DNA of 64,000 bases. Origin: Alphaproteobacteria bacterium LSUCC0396 (GTDB lineage: Bacteria > Pseudomonadota > Alphaproteobacteria > Puniceispirillales > Puniceispirillaceae). The notes below the pieces were generated by a model. That model had not been told where the DNA came from and did no database searches. It was given only the letters and a program-made list of their open reading frames with translations. Positions 36,171-44,040 of this stretch are shown in pieces. Made by a program: the position numbers and the translations under genes. Numbering within the stretch: the stretch's first letter is position 1; each line of letters begins with the position of its first letter. The stretch covers positions 1,605,001 through 1,669,000 of the forward strand of contig CP166131.1 in the NCBI GenBank assembly GCA_041228345.1. The letters are read 5' to 3'.

Positions 36171-36773
36171 TGGATACATCGCCTCATTGCGTCTTAGGAA
36201 AGGCAATGTGAAAGGCGAATTATAGGTAGCTTTAATTGGCGGCCCCTTGATGACTATGCCGTCCTTATCCAATGCAGACTTCAATTTCGTATAATGCTCT
36301 TCAAAGTTACCGTCAGATGCAAAACCTGAGTATGAGATGACAGCGAAATATTCCGCTGGCAGGTCAATAATTCTAACTCTTTCATCATTTGGTTCTGGTG
36401 CATTTTGTTTTGAATACTGCATAGGCAAAAAGAACCTCATACTCATTTTGCCATCAGTCATGGATTGAGTGACTGGCGCAGTCATGTCTATTTCTTTGGA
36501 TTGAGTGACTGGAATAGTCATCTCAACTTCTTTAGAGCCTTTGTTGGCCCCTGAAATGTAGTCAAACAGCACTCTAAAACCGCTATCCTCTTCCCCGTAT
36601 GTAACTTCTGCTACCGTCCGTTGCTTGTATTGACGAACCTCATAAACATCAGTCTTTTTGACGATAGAGTATTCTGGTTCTTCATATGACATGGCTGGAA
36701 CTGATGCTGTTAAATATGCAAGAAGCGCTATTAAGAACACACTAAAACGCAATAGAGGCTTTGGCTCTACCAT
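36156..36773 (-). CDS. SOUL family haem-binding protein, exported
   Basis: A 205-residue SOUL/HBP-domain protein; family members bind haem or tetrapyrroles. A signal peptide (LLRFSVFLIALLAYLTASVPA) is followed by EEPEYSIVKKTDVYEVRQYK, paired MTIPVTQS/MTAPVTQS motifs and the C-terminal NSPFTLPFLRRNEAMYPLEW, all typical. The start codon ATGGTA at 36773 lies inside the right arm of the integrase 2 inverted repeat, so it uses a copy of the integrase's own leader and start. The longer reading to 36878 runs through the repeat and is unlikely. Confidence 0.88.
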   Translation of the reverse strand: MVEPKPLLRFSVFLIALLAYLTASVPAMSYEEPEYSIVKKTDVYEVRQYKQRTVAEVTYGEEDSGFRVLFDYISGANKGSKEVEMTIPVTQSKEIDMTAPVTQSMTDGKMSMRFFLPMQYSKQNAPEPNDERVRIIDLPAEYFAVISYSGFASDGNFEEHYTKLKSALDKDGIVIKGPPIKATYNSPFTLPFLRRNEAMYPLEWN

Positions 36774-36862
36774 ATTGTCTACCAACATTGACTGCCGCAA
36801 ATAATATGCTTGCAAATCAATTGAGTAGTTCAATTGGAACACAATAAGTGGTGCCGGATGAG
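36767..36862 (-). repeat. Right arm of 96-bp inverted repeat (att core 4, reversed); SOUL leader
   Basis: Reverse complement of 34930-35025 with five mismatches. Ends in the reversed core TGGTGCCGGATGAG at 36849-36862. On the minus strand it supplies the leader and ATG of the SOUL gene. Confidence 0.92.
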
Positions 36863-37225
36863 GGTGGTTATGTGCCACTTAAATGCACCAATTATAGTGT
36901 TATACAAGCAATAGCCTAGATTCAAATACCTGCTTGTTCATGTCAACAGGCACATATTTGTCTACCGTTTTGTCTACCTCACAGAAATCTTCGGGTAATT
37001 GAATAAGCCTATTGATGGTTATCGTTATCAGTACAGGGTAAGTGAGTAATGTAGGTGATAGATCCATATCCTTGTTAATGACACCTAGCTGTTCACTTAC
37101 AGTGCCTTAACAATCTCAATATCAATAACAGCTACATGCCATACACCCATGCCTGACCACAGGGGGTGTGTAGGTTATATGTTCATGGGGTGTGTGACAG
37201 ATTAGGAGGAATAGGGTGTTTGAAA
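36863..37225. other. Non-coding spacer; diverged direct copy of 31906-32262
   Basis: No gene. The first part is diverged; from about 36998 it closely follows the first spacer (taatgacacctagctgttca, gtgtgtaggttatatgttca). The decamer family recurs as gtaggtgata (37051), ctaggtgtca (37079-37088, -), gtagctgtta (37126-37135, -) and gtaggttata (37170). Confidence 0.8.
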
Positions 37226-38650
37226 CTAAAATGCAGAAGTTTTTCCAGGGCACTCTTGGAAAGCGAGGCCCCAGGCATTTTGCAATCTCTCAACTGGAAT
37301 CTTTTCTGATGTTGCGAACTTCACATTCATATCAGTTGAAATCATGTACCACGCTGACCCAACATAATCCCTATAAATTCTGAACGCTGTCATATTCAAG
37401 GAACGGTTATCAATTCTTCTGTTGCCGTCAGTTAGAATGCAAGGCTGTTCTTCAATCCATCGTAGTCTCTTTAATCCCTCTGGATAACCTGTCGTCGCAA
37501 AATTATACACCTGCTCCATCAGCGTTTTTTGTCTATTTTGATAGTCTGACCAATCTTGTGCAGCTTCCAAACGAGTTGCTTCTGCTGCCTCTTTTCGGGC
37601 CTGTTCTGCAGCTGCTTCAGCCACACGCCTTCTTTCTGTTTCTGCAATACGCGCAACTAAAACCCGTTCACCCTTATCAAATATGCTCTTCAAAACAGGG
37701 TGCGCTTCTTTCCAAATGAGCATCAATGTGAATGTAGAAGTGTTCCAGCCATTCAACGAACCGCTATTGTAATCAAAGTCTATGCAGCTTTGTGAATCAA
37801 GTGGCACTCTCCGTTCAATTATCTTCCCAGTATTGTCAACAAACTGTTCAATCCGAAATTGCTGCTCAATACATTTTACTCCACGATAACCCAGATTACC
37901 CAGAAAGTGCCTTGTCAGTTTTTTATAAAATCCGGGTGATGCTATTTCTTTTTTAGCAAGGCATTCGGCTAGGTTGTCATTTGCTGCTCGATGAATGTTC
38001 TCCATAAGCGAGAAACGCCTTAATTGGATGCCTTTCTCTTGAAACCTCTGGCCAATCCATATGCTAGCGACATTGATGCCGTCCCAATCAAAATCAGAGT
38101 TCATGGTATCCAACGCGTGATATTCATCTGAACTAAAATCAAAAAAGGGATGGGAAAACACGGCACATATATCATTTGCTGTGGCAAGCATTCCTAGCTT
38201 GGCATATTTAGTATCGCCATAACCCGTTGTTGGAGACCAGAATTCTGTCGTCGTGGTTTTTGCGGTTTCAACCTCCGCTCTTTTTGTAGCAAAATGATCA
38301 GTAGGAGTTTCAATGCATTGCAGTGGAACATCTTGATTGTCCCGAAGAACTCTCCCTGTCAAACGGCTTATTGAAAATCTGTTTTTGTTTTTCATGTAAT
38401 TCACAAAATCATTGGATACTTCAAATTCCGTGAGGATGGTTTTAATTTCACGGCCTACCTTACCTTGTTCGATTAGGTCTGGTTCCTGAATCCGCTGGAC
38501 CAAGTTTTTTTTGGCGTCATCATGCTCAAAAACAATCTGATACTCTCCGCCAGACCCTTTGCAGTGGAAGAATATTGATGGATTTGCAAAGGCGTGAGAG
38601 GCGCCTGCCAAATACAAGCCGAATACCAACAAGGTTAAGACTCTCATCAT
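37226..38650 (-). CDS. Secreted protein of unknown function
   Basis: A 474-residue protein with a cleavable signal peptide (MMRVLTLLVFGLYLAGASHAFA) and no family I recognise. The mature part has scattered cysteines and aromatic residues, a charged helical segment at about 350-385 (AETERRRVAEAAAEQ) and a final Cys-containing globular region. ATG at 38650 follows GAGGTG at good spacing; GTG at 38659 is an alternative. It lies in the AT-rich island and is transcribed toward the repeats. A periplasmic or surface role is inferred from the signal peptide only. Confidence 0.78.
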   Translation of the reverse strand: MMRVLTLLVFGLYLAGASHAFANPSIFFHCKGSGGEYQIVFEHDDAKKNLVQRIQEPDLIEQGKVGREIKTILTEFEVSNDFVNYMKNKNRFSISRLTGRVLRDNQDVPLQCIETPTDHFATKRAEVETAKTTTTEFWSPTTGYGDTKYAKLGMLATANDICAVFSHPFFDFSSDEYHALDTMNSDFDWDGINVASIWIGQRFQEKGIQLRRFSLMENIHRAANDNLAECLAKKEIASPGFYKKLTRHFLGNLGYRGVKCIEQQFRIEQFVDNTGKIIERRVPLDSQSCIDFDYNSGSLNGWNTSTFTLMLIWKEAHPVLKSIFDKGERVLVARIAETERRRVAEAAAEQARKEAAEATRLEAAQDWSDYQNRQKTLMEQVYNFATTGYPEGLKRLRWIEEQPCILTDGNRRIDNRSLNMTAFRIYRDYVGSAWYMISTDMNVKFATSEKIPVERLQNAWGLAFQECPGKTSAF

Positions 38651-38844
38651 CCCAAACACCTCACCGTCTAAACAACAACAGCCTAATCAACCGCCATATA
38701 CCTCTCAATATGATTGCTCGTATCATTGGGTTACGCAATAGCCTGTCCAAGAGGGTAAGCGAGGTGCTAATTCTGGCAGGGCTACTATCTACCGTAGGGA
38801 AATTTAGTTAGTCATCTGCCAGCAGGTGAACAAAAGCGTGTCAG

Positions 38845-39963
38845 CTATACAGCAGCTTTCTCATTACGCTTCCGCATCGCATTCGCAATTAACACATAAC
38901 CAGTACCGACCATACCGCCCAGCACAACAGCCATAGCAAGTATCAGCATCCGTTTGCTTTTGTTTTCAAACTCTGTTGCTGCAACTGCTATTACGACAGC
39001 AGAAAAGTCATCACCTCTCATCACAGGGGTGTCAGCAAACAATGTTTCAGCCCGTTCAAGCGTTTTGTCTTGCTCTAACCCTCGCCTCTTTTGCTCCAAC
39101 TCCAGCAAACCGCTCACAAATGCCTTTTTATTCTCTCTTGCCTCAATAAGCGCAATTTCCTTTTCAATTGCTTCATATCCTCGCAAGTAAAAAGGCGTAT
39201 CCGTTATAACGTTGGTAACAACACTATTCTTTCCACCAAAGCTCTGCGTTTCAATTGTGTTGTTTTTAACGCCAAGCTTGCGAGCTATAGCAGATTGTTC
39301 CCTTAGAAAAGCCAACCTATCGTCAGCCTTGCGATCATAATCACTCAACGCATTGTCAATCGTTGTGGATATATCTTCAATTTCAAATGCTTTCTTCTTT
39401 TGAGAAGCCGCTAGCGTTGTTGAGAAATCAGCTTTAACAAGCTCTTTGACATTTTGGTTAGCTTTGGCTTTCACATCAGCCAGGACATTTAGCCATTTTT
39501 CTTCATCGTTGAACTCAAATTCTATTGCCCAATGCTTACGGCTCTCGCCTTTAGCTGTTCCATCAACATTTATTGGGGGTAGCAAACTTATCTCTGCTGC
39601 AAGTTCAACGATAGCGTTGTTGAACTCTGTTTCTGTTTCGTAATCATTTTTGTCTAAAACAGCGTACTTTCGAAAAGCGTCTTCAAATAGAAGTCTGGCA
39701 TCAAGCTGCTCTATGAATAGCCCTCGCAGGTTAGCAGCGCTAACCTCAAAAAAACCAATAGAGTTCGATATCTGATATCGATTAACCATATCAGAGGTAA
39801 TTGGCTTTACTTCTGTTTTTGCGATGAAAGAAGGTGCTGGTTGGGTAAGAAAGAAACCTACAACGCCCAAAACAGCTATTACAATGACACGAGCGATTTT
39901 GAATTTGCCATCCCAAATGGTTTGGAAAAATTCCAATAAATCAATTTCGTCAGTATCTTGCAT
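38845..39963 (-). CDS. Wzz-like chain-length determinant family protein
   Basis: A 372-residue inner-membrane protein with the polysaccharide co-polymerase layout: cytoplasmic EIDLLEFFQTIWDGKFKI, membrane helix at about 24-40, a proline after it (QPAPSF), a large periplasmic alpha-helical domain with long coiled coil (about 190-320) and a second helix near 340-361 followed by a basic tail. Such proteins set O-antigen or exopolysaccharide length. No polymerase or glycosyltransferase gene lies in the island, so it may modify a system encoded elsewhere. Confidence 0.8.
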   Translation of the reverse strand: MQDTDEIDLLEFFQTIWDGKFKIARVIVIAVLGVVGFFLTQPAPSFIAKTEVKPITSDMVNRYQISNSIGFFEVSAANLRGLFIEQLDARLLFEDAFRKYAVLDKNDYETETEFNNAIVELAAEISLLPPINVDGTAKGESRKHWAIEFEFNDEEKWLNVLADVKAKANQNVKELVKADFSTTLAASQKKKAFEIEDISTTIDNALSDYDRKADDRLAFLREQSAIARKLGVKNNTIETQSFGGKNSVVTNVITDTPFYLRGYEAIEKEIALIEARENKKAFVSGLLELEQKRRGLEQDKTLERAETLFADTPVMRGDDFSAVVIAVAATEFENKSKRMLILAMAVVLGGMVGTGYVLIANAMRKRNEKAAV

Positions 39964-40698
39964 AGGATCCCGCTTTACATTCTTAGTGCTGTTTAAAACT
40001 GTATTTCATTTACTAGTAAAATTTACTTTTAATATCACGATAATGTTCCATTTGGGAAATCAGTTTTTTATTTTTCCTGGGGATACCATTTATAGCTTTG
40101 AATAATGTTTTAGAAATTTCAAATCACAAGCATAACAACGGTACTGTAGGGTACTACTACACTAAATAATAGTAATAGATTCTTCCCTAACGATCAGAAC
40201 CATATTATCTTTGCTAATGCATTTAAATGTACATTTAGATGTATCACTTAAGTGTAATTACTGCGTAGCTTAATACACGTACCTATCCATACGTACCTCA
40301 CTTGTATGCCTAATACGCCTTCGGCAATGACTCCGTATAAGCCTCATACAGGCTCTATTGTATGTGTCCGGTATCCGTGATTCAGAGTGATGCCAAAGGC
40401 TGTCAGTGAGCCTTTGTGAGTCATGCACGGCCTGTTTGTGATGCATTGTAACTGCGCATGTTAGTGACCCATTCAAATGACCTAAAAGACAAGTGATAGT
40501 GGTTTAGAGTGTCAAATACTGATCTGTGTAATTGTCTATGTATATATACGTGTGGCAGGGGGACGGATCACGCCGCCCCATAGGTGTGAAACAAACTGAG
40601 AAACATCTGTGCGTGTTGACAGCAAATTTATGACACATAAACTGACTGTGTTCGTGCAGTTCCATTGATAATGGTGCCTAAGTGAGGCAAACAGCATC
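39964..40698. other. Non-coding AT-rich island end
   Basis: About 735 bp after the Wzz-like gene with no convincing gene on either strand. The 68- and 91-residue open frames here lack recognisable features or ribosome-binding sites. It contains no copy of the decamer-rich spacer found elsewhere in the island that I could see. Confidence 0.5.
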
Positions 40699-40712
40699 CT
40701 CATCCGGCACCA
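40699..40712 (+). other. Fifth copy of the tRNA-Thr 3' end (att core 5), probable distal island boundary
   Basis: CTCATCCGGCACCA, identical to 30625-30638 (15 bp match if the preceding C is counted) and in the same orientation as the tRNA. It is followed by the leader and decayed start of a third integrase, as in the other two + oriented copies. Confidence 0.85.
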
Positions 40713-40789
40713 TCTTTGATGTTTCACTTGGTGTAACCAATCGAATTGCAACAGGTTAACTGTCTGCGGTTGAATTGGTGTGCAACAAA

Positions 40790-40909
40790 ATGAGCAACAC
40801 CTATGCGGCAAGTTAGGTGCGTTATCGTGATGGTATCTCCTATTATGGCCGGCATGTACCGCACGATCTAACGGATCACTTCAATGCATATAAATGTGTC
40901 TAGGTAAAG
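40790..40909 (+). pseudogene. Decayed N-terminal fragment of integrase 3
   Basis: From the ATG at 40790 the frame reads MSNTYAAS, a TAG stop (40814), then VRYRDGISYYGRHVPHDL, and another TAG at 40901. The middle aligns with the integrase 1 N-terminus (VRYGVYHFVRRVPADV) and integrase 2 (QKRGVYYFSKQIPFDV). Nothing of the core or catalytic domain follows. It stands 77 bp after att core 5, the same order as in the two larger integrase units, so it is a relic of an older integration. Confidence 0.8.
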
Positions 40910-41046
40910 CCAATGCCTATATGTGATGTATTATTGGTGATCTTTTTAATGGGTGACAGCAATGACAGCAATGACAGAGAAAATCGAAAGGCGCTCATAA
41001 GAAGAATTGGCAGAGGTTTACAGATCAGTTGTCATTCGGGGCATTT

Positions 41047-41154
41047 ATGTCATTATTTGGGAGGTGGCGGATATTCGAGGGCGATGTCTTGGGTGCGTCT
41101 GCCAAACATGCGGTTCAAAAAGCTCGTCAGGCTTTGCGTGATTTGCCAGCTTGA
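41047..41154 (+). CDS. Possible small protein of 35 residues
   Basis: ATG at 41047 to TGA at 41154 encodes MSLFGRWRIFEGDVLGASAK and then HAVQKARQALRDLPA. Composition resembles core-chromosome coding sequence rather than the island, so it may be a real small gene or the tail of a gene cut by the island (the frame is open upstream to 40975). No family is recognised and no clear ribosome-binding site precedes it. Confidence 0.3.
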   Translation: MSLFGRWRIFEGDVLGASAKHAVQKARQALRDLPA

Positions 41155-41205
41155 TTGAGCTGAGGGAAGTAGGGTATTTTACTTCGCTTGCTTGGCGCTT
41201 TTGAG

Positions 41206-41258
41206 TTTCAAATGATCCCGTCGGGATCGGTTCGCTTTAACCGGTGTTTCATTTGAAA
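41206..41258 (+). promoter_or_regulatory. Three-way-junction-like leader before the Liv-type operon
   Basis: TTTCAAATGA (41206-41215) pairs perfectly with TCATTTGAAA (41249-41258). Inside are two further hairpins, GATCCCG-T-CGGGATC (41214-41228) and CGGTT-cgcttt-AACCG (41228-41243). They end 43 bp before the substrate-binding protein start. There is no U-run, so it is not an intrinsic terminator; it could be a regulatory RNA leader or operator DNA. Confidence 0.6.
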
Positions 41259-41300
41259 ATTTAAAACTATTTTGATTGAAAACTTCTAGGGGTGGATACT

Positions 41301-42482
41301 ATGAAGAAAACTTTCGCTTTGTTGGTGACCAGCGCTTTGCTGGCAACACCAGCGTTTGCTGACAATGTAAAAATCGGCGTGCTTCTCGGTTTCACCGGAC
41401 CTATCGAGTCCCTGACACCGGATATGGCCAGCGGTGCTGAATTGGCGATGAAAGAAGCCAGTGACAGCGGTGCTTTCATGGGAGGCTCGAAAATCATCTC
41501 TGTTCGTGGTGACTCAACTTGTGTTGATGCGGCAGCAGCAACCGCAACCGCAGAACGGCTGATCACCGCAGATGGTGTCAGTGCCATTATGGGTGCCGAC
41601 TGTTCAGGTGTGACCACAGCGGTTTTGCAAAATGTTGCGCTTGCAAAAGGCGTGGTTATGATTTCACCGTCAGCTACCTCACCGGCGCTGTCCACGGTTG
41701 AAGATAATGGGCTATTTTTCCGGACTTCACCATCAGATGCACGTCAAGGTCAGGTGCTAGCGGAAATCCTCAAAGAGAAGGGCGTGAAATCGGCAGCCAT
41801 CAGCTATACAAATAATGACTATGGCAAGGGTCTTGCGGCCAGCATCCAGAGCAATTTTGAGGGTTTGGGCGGTAAAGTCACGATCTCGGCCTCGCATGAG
41901 GATGGTAAGGGTGATTATGGCGCTGAGGTTGCCGCATTGGCGCAGGCTGGCGGTGATGTGTTGATTGTCGCCGGTTATCTTGATCAAGGTGGTAAGGGCG
42001 TTATTCAGGCGTCAATTGACGCCGGTGCATTTGATGTTTTTGTTCTACCTGATGGCATGATTGGCGACAGCCTTCCAGCTGCAATCGGTAAGGATTTGAA
42101 CGGTTCATATGGCACTTTGCCGGGCACAGACAGCCTGGGTGCAGCAAAATTCAATGGTCTGGCTTCGGCGGCTGGCTTTAAGCCGGGGCCTTATGCGCCA
42201 CAATCATATGATGCAGCGGCATTGATGATCCTTGCCATGCAGGCATCCTCGTCTTCTGACAGCACCAAATTCAAAACGAAGATTACTGATGTTGCGAATG
42301 CACCTGGCGAAAAAATTTATCCGGGCGAATTGGCAAAGGCTCTGAAAATCCTCGCCTCTGGCGGTGATGTGGATTATGCCGGCGCGACGGATGTCGAGTT
42401 GATTGGCCCGGGTGAGTCTGCTGGCTCTTTCCAAGAGATCATTGTCAAAGATCAGAAAATCACCCCCGTTCGTTATCGCTAG
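41301..42482 (+). CDS. Branched-chain amino acid/amide-type ABC transporter substrate-binding protein
   Basis: Periplasmic binding protein (393 residues) of the LivK/HAAT class. A signal peptide (MKKTFALLVTSALLATPAFA) precedes VKIGVLLGFTGPIESLTPDM, the typical N-terminal strand; two lobes follow with TNNDYGKGLA and PQSYDAAALMILAM. The ATG at 41301 is chosen over GTG 41292 because of the AGGGG ribosome-binding site and signal peptide. It heads a five-gene operon. The ligand may be an amino acid, amide or urea; sequence alone does not decide. Confidence 0.9.
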   Translation: MKKTFALLVTSALLATPAFADNVKIGVLLGFTGPIESLTPDMASGAELAMKEASDSGAFMGGSKIISVRGDSTCVDAAAATATAERLITADGVSAIMGADCSGVTTAVLQNVALAKGVVMISPSATSPALSTVEDNGLFFRTSPSDARQGQVLAEILKEKGVKSAAISYTNNDYGKGLAASIQSNFEGLGGKVTISASHEDGKGDYGAEVAALAQAGGDVLIVAGYLDQGGKGVIQASIDAGAFDVFVLPDGMIGDSLPAAIGKDLNGSYGTLPGTDSLGAAKFNGLASAAGFKPGPYAPQSYDAAALMILAMQASSSSDSTKFKTKITDVANAPGEKIYPGELAKALKILASGGDVDYAGATDVELIGPGESAGSFQEIIVKDQKITPVRYR

Positions 42483-42541
42483 TCATTAACCAAAAATACG
42501 GCCCTGAACATGCGTTTGGGGCCTTATTTGAAAGCTGATCC

Positions 42542-43333
42542 ATGCTATCTGTTCAAAATGTCAGCATGCATTTTGGCGGCATCAAGGCTGTTGATAATGT
42601 TAGCTTGTCTATCGAAACCGGTTCAATTACTGGCTTGATTGGGCCAAATGGCGCCGGAAAAACGACGCTTTTCAACGTAATCGCCGGTCTTTACAAGCCC
42701 AATACTGGCCGAATTGTTCTGGATGGACAGGATATCACCGGTGCGGCGCCCCATGAATTATTTCACAAAGGCCTGTTGCGCACCTTCCAGCTGGCGCATG
42801 AATTTTCGTCACTGACAGTTCGGGAGAATCTAATGATGGTTCCGCCCAACCAGTCCGGCGAACGCCTGATTGATATCTGGCTTTTACCAAAAAAAGTCCG
42901 TACCGAAGAAGCCGCAAACCGTCAGCGTGCCAATGACGTGATTGCGTTTTTGCAAATCTCCCATCTTGCCGATGAATATGCTGGCAACCTATCGGGGGGG
43001 CAAAAAAAGCTTCTTGAACTGGGTCGAACCATGATGACAGACGCCAAGATTGTGTTTCTAGATGAGGTGGGCGCTGGTGTGAACCGGACGCTTTTGCACC
43101 AGATTGGCGATGCAATTTTGCGCCTTAACAAAGAACTTGGGTACACGTTCTGCATGATTGAGCATGATATGCAATTTATTGCGCGCATGTGTGATCCAGT
43201 GATCGTGATGGCACAAGGCAGAGTGTTGGCCAAAGGGAGCGCAGCCCAAGTTCAGGCAAATGAAGATGTCATCGACGCCTATCTTGGCACAGGCCTAAAA
43301 AACCAGACACGCAAAGATAGAGACCGCCCGTAA
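42542..43333 (+). CDS. livG: ABC transporter ATP-binding protein, LivG type
   Basis: First of two ATPases of the Liv-type importer, 263 residues. Walker A GPNGAGKTT at 34-42, signature LSGGQKK at 150-156 and Walker B IVFLDEV at 170-176, where the usual proline after the catalytic glutamate is valine, with GAGVN following as in LivG. The C-terminal half has MIEHDMQFI. It starts 59 bp after the binding protein and overlaps livF by one base. A G7 and an A7 run sit in the signature coding region. Confidence 0.9.
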   Translation: MLSVQNVSMHFGGIKAVDNVSLSIETGSITGLIGPNGAGKTTLFNVIAGLYKPNTGRIVLDGQDITGAAPHELFHKGLLRTFQLAHEFSSLTVRENLMMVPPNQSGERLIDIWLLPKKVRTEEAANRQRANDVIAFLQISHLADEYAGNLSGGQKKLLELGRTMMTDAKIVFLDEVGAGVNRTLLHQIGDAILRLNKELGYTFCMIEHDMQFIARMCDPVIVMAQGRVLAKGSAAQVQANEDVIDAYLGTGLKNQTRKDRDRP

Positions 43334-44037
43334 TGACATTTCTGATTGGTGAAAATATGGTTGGCGGCTATGGCGGCACAGATATTTTGAACGGCTGTTC
43401 CATTCGTGTTGACCTTGGCGACATTGCGGTTGTTGTTGGTCCAAACGGCGCCGGCAAATCCACTGCGATGAAAGCCATTTTTGGCATGTTAAATCTCCGG
43501 AGTGGCAAAATATCAATTGGTGGTGAGGATATAACCGCACTCGCGCCATTTGAACGGGTGAAAAAAGGCATGGCCTTTGTCCCACAAACCCACAATGTTT
43601 TTACCTCTATGACGGTTGAAGAAAACCTTGAGATGGGCGCCTTTATCAATACCGGCCCGATCGCTGGCATCATGGAGCAGATCTACGAGCTGTTTCCGGT
43701 GTTAAAGGAAAAGCGTCACCAGTGCGCCGGTGAATTATCCGGTGGACAGCGGCAACAGGTGGCTGTTGGTCGTGCGTTGATGACAGAACCAAAGCTGCTA
43801 ATGCTTGATGAACCAACCGCTGGCGTCTCACCAATTGTGATGGACGAATTGTTTGATCGCATTATCGAGGTGGCACGCACTGGCATTGCTGTTTTGATGG
43901 TTGAACAGAATGCCAAACAGGCTCTTGCCATTGCTGATAAGGGCTTTGTGCTGGTGCAAGGCGAAAATCGCTATACCGACAGTGGCACGGCTTTGCTGCG
44001 CAATGCCGACGTTCGTAAGGCATTTTTGGGGGGCTGA
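43333..44037 (+). CDS. livF: ABC transporter ATP-binding protein, LivF type
   Basis: Second ATPase of the importer, 234 residues as usual for LivF. Walker A GPNGAGKST at 36-44, signature LSGGQRQQ at 135-142 and Walker B LLMLDEPTAG at 155-164, followed by MVEQNAKQALAIADKGFVL, a LivF hallmark. Start and the preceding stop share one base; the next gene follows after 3 bp. Confidence 0.92.
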   Translation: MTFLIGENMVGGYGGTDILNGCSIRVDLGDIAVVVGPNGAGKSTAMKAIFGMLNLRSGKISIGGEDITALAPFERVKKGMAFVPQTHNVFTSMTVEENLEMGAFINTGPIAGIMEQIYELFPVLKEKRHQCAGELSGGQRQQVAVGRALMTEPKLLMLDEPTAGVSPIVMDELFDRIIEVARTGIAVLMVEQNAKQALAIADKGFVLVQGENRYTDSGTALLRNADVRKAFLGG

Positions 44038-44040
44038 TCA

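Noticed and set aside
40250-40560. Possible structured RNA in the island end
   Set aside because: Looked for tRNA arms and long stems; none fold convincingly.
40913-41158. An 81-residue open frame after the island
   Set aside because: Composition is irregular, includes a simple atgacagca repeat and shows no family features; a different frame (41047-41154) looks more coding-like.
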